Below are positions 62,405 to 64,000 of a DNA stretch of 64,000 bases, in pieces; position 1 is the stretch's first letter, and every line of letters begins with the position of its first letter. The notes below the pieces were generated by a model. The model worked only from the letters and a program-made list of their open reading frames with translations. It did no database searches and was not told the origin of the DNA. This DNA comes from Rhodococcoides kyotonense (lineage in GTDB: Bacteria > Actinomycetota > Actinomycetes > Mycobacteriales > Mycobacteriaceae), in NCBI RefSeq assembly GCF_001645385.1, contig NZ_LVHI01000021.1:1-64000 (forward strand), given 5' to 3'. A program made the translations under genes and the position numbers.

Positions 62405-64000
62405 CTACAGGAACGTCTCGCCGAGTCCGAGTTTCTGCTGTATCCGTTTCATCCACCTCGGTGCCCACCAGCAGTCGTCGCCGAGCAACTTCATCACCGA
62501 TGGCACCAGGAACATACGAATCACCGTCGCGTCGATGATCAATGCCGCGATCATGCCGTAGGCGATGTACTTCATCATCACCAGATCCGAGAATGCGAAC
62601 GATCCCGTGACGACGATGAGAATCAATGCCGCGGCAGTGATGATTCGACCCGAGTGCGCGGTCCCGATGCGAATGGCATCGGTTGTGCTGGCGCCCTTTT
62701 CGTGTGCCTCGACCATTCTCGACAACAGAAACACTTCGTAGTCGGTGGACAAGCCGAACACGATCGCAGCGATCAGAAGCAGAATCATTGCCATGATCGG
62801 TCCAGGGGTGAAGTTCATGGCATTCGCGCCGTGGCCGTCGATGAAAATCCAGGTGAGGATGCCCATCGTCGCGCCGAGCCCGAGCGTCGTCATCAACACT
62901 GCCTTGATCGGCAGCACCAGAGATCCGAACGTCAGGCACATCAGCAGGGTGACGATGCACACCACGAGGATGGACGTCAGTGGAAGCAGGTCGACGAGCG
63001 CGGTGATCGAATCACGCTCGATCGCAGGCGTTCCCGTGACTTGGACGGTCGCGCCGTCGGGCACGTCCATGCTGCGGAGGTAGTCGATCGCAGCCTGCGA
63101 GTCGTTGCGATCGACGAGTCCCGCCTTGAAGACGATGATGCCGTCCTTGCTGGCGCCGGTCGCCGAGAACTTCTCGATCAGACCAGGGGCCTCGCCTGCT
63201 TGCTTCGTGATCGCGCCGAGGCTGCTGCCCTGCGCATTCTGGATGACGAGTTTCAGAGGCTCGGTGCGCTGACCGGGGAACAACTCGTCGAATTGCTCCT
63301 GCGCGACGCGCGTCGGATTGTCGGGCGGCAGATACGTTTCGTTGATACCGCCGAACTCGATGCGACCGACCGGAAGTGTCAGGACCACCAATCCGAGGAC
63401 GATCGCGAGGGCGACCTTGACCGGCCTGCGCATGACCCAGCGAGTGAGCTTGCCCCACATGCCGTTCTCGATCTCCTCGGACGACTTCGTCTTGCGCATG
63501 AACGCGAAGCCGAGTGCGTCCACGCGTCGGCCGAGGATCGCGAGAAGTGCCGGGAGGATCGTCACGGCCGTCAGGGCTGCCAGCGCAACGGTCGTGATCG
63601 AGCCGTAGGCAACGGATTTCAGGAATCCGTGCGGAAACAACAGCAGTCCGCCGAGGCACGCCACGATCATCGTCGCGGAGAACACGACGGTCCGGCCCGC
63701 TGTCATGACGGTGCGGCGGACCGCGTCGGACGGAGAACGGCCGTCGCCGAGTTCCTCGCGGAAGCGGGAGACGATGAAGAGGCCGTAGTCGATCGCCAAT
63801 CCGAGGCCCACCATCGACACGACCGGCTGCACGAACGTGTTGACCTCGGTGAAGTTGGTGAACGCGCGAACGACGCCGTTGGCGGCGACGACGGTCAGAC
63901 CCCCGACGATCAGTGGTAGCGCCGCAGCGACGACGCCGCCGAAGACGATCAACAGCAAGACCGCCACGGCAGGGATGGCCAACACTTCCATACGGTGGAT
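62405..64000 (-). CDS. MMPL-family RND transporter, C-terminal part, cut by window edge
   Basis: At least 531 residues, open to the window edge. Two RND halves are partly present. The visible segments include MVGLGLAIDYGLFIVSRFRE, RTVVFSATMIVACLGGLLLF and, in the second half, IAAIVFGLSTDYEVFLLSRM and AAALILIVVTGSFAFSDLVM, with the paired Asp-Tyr of the proton pathway (IDYG and STDYE). The porter loop EFGGINETYLPPDNPTRVAQ lies between. MMPL proteins export lipids or siderophores in mycolic-acid bacteria. The ATG at 63991 is internal, not the start. About 200 N-terminal residues lie outside. Confidence 0.92.
   Translation of the reverse strand: MHRMEVLAIPAVAVLLLIVFGGVVAAALPLIVGGLTVVAANGVVRAFTNFTEVNTFVQPVVSMVGLGLAIDYGLFIVSRFREELGDGRSPSDAVRRTVMTAGRTVVFSATMIVACLGGLLLFPHGFLKSVAYGSITTVALAALTAVTILPALLAILGRRVDALGFAFMRKTKSSEEIENGMWGKLTRWVMRRPVKVALAIVLGLVVLTLPVGRIEFGGINETYLPPDNPTRVAQEQFDELFPGQRTEPLKLVIQNAQGSSLGAITKQAGEAPGLIEKFSATGASKDGIIVFKAGLVDRNDSQAAIDYLRSMDVPDGATVQVTGTPAIERDSITALVDLLPLTSILVVCIVTLLMCLTFGSLVLPIKAVLMTTLGLGATMGILTWIFIDGHGANAMNFTPGPIMAMILLLIAAIVFGLSTDYEVFLLSRMVEAHEKGASTTDAIRIGTAHSGRIITAAALILIVVTGSFAFSDLVMMKYIAYGMIAALIIDATVIRMFLVPSVMKLLGDDCWWAPRWMKRIQQKLGLGETFL

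Noticed and set aside
62375-63919. A 514-codon plus-strand frame antisense to the MMPL gene
   Set aside because: Its product is a charged His/Arg/Asp-rich string typical of the complement of membrane-protein codons. The MMPL reading is unambiguous.

Overview
The window is GC-rich, densely coding actinobacterial chromosome. A penicillin-binding lipoprotein, an MMPL transporter, a 13E12-type (DUF222) HNH protein behind a LexA box, DUF1707 and DUF2339 proteins and abundant GTG/TTG starts point to a mycolic-acid-containing actinomycete, most like Rhodococcus or Nocardia. I see no rRNA, tRNA or CRISPR array. The only mobile gene is a truncated transposase at the left edge.

Layout. 0-6.5 kb: transposase fragment; an Lrp-type regulator divergent from 4-hydroxyphenylpyruvate dioxygenase; a 3-hydroxyacyl-CoA dehydrogenase/acyl-CoA dehydrogenase pair with a TetR regulator; xylulokinase. 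6.5-14.6 kb: a complete oligopeptide/nickel-type ABC transporter operon ending in a TauE-like permease, divergent from a D-2-hydroxyacid dehydrogenase and a universal stress protein. 14.6-16.6 kb: a 25-codon gene and the SOS-type HNH protein. 16.8-27 kb: a hexarate catabolic island with two different glucarate dehydratases, a talarate/galactarate dehydratase, 5-dehydro-4-deoxyglucarate dehydratase, 2,5-dioxovalerate dehydrogenase, a permease, a second 2-hydroxyacid dehydrogenase and a LysR regulator. Together they would take glucarate, galactarate or talarate to 2-oxoglutarate.

27-35 kb: a polyol island with a mannitol 2-dehydrogenase-type enzyme and a sorbitol/xylitol-type dehydrogenase, divergent from a SorC regulator and a four-gene sugar ABC transporter. 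Xylulokinase, which could take the xylulose product, lies 22 kb away. 35-44.7 kb: assorted genes including a hemerythrin, an acyl-CoA synthetase, SsuD, an MHS transporter, an alpha/beta hydrolase, an ABC-F protein and an unknown. 44.7-49.3 kb: a penicillin-binding lipoprotein followed by a paralogue that has lost all its transpeptidase motifs, then a second TauE permease. 49.3-64 kb: peptide transporter, DUF3054, YceI, flippase-like protein, class III adenylate cyclase, AI-2E-type exporter joined to a two-component system, a glycosyltransferase and a DUF1707 protein, DUF2339, and an MMPL transporter cut by the right edge.

Three short repeat families cut across this layout. Family A is a unit of about 27-33 bp with a GCAGG..CCTGC core, often carried in frame inside genes. 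Family B forms two arrays with a 74-bp period. Family C is a set of long palindromes at gene ends that often contain the stop codons. Several starts look leaderless, with a TANNNT box 5-7 bases upstream. In one case a single palindromic box appears to serve two divergent genes.
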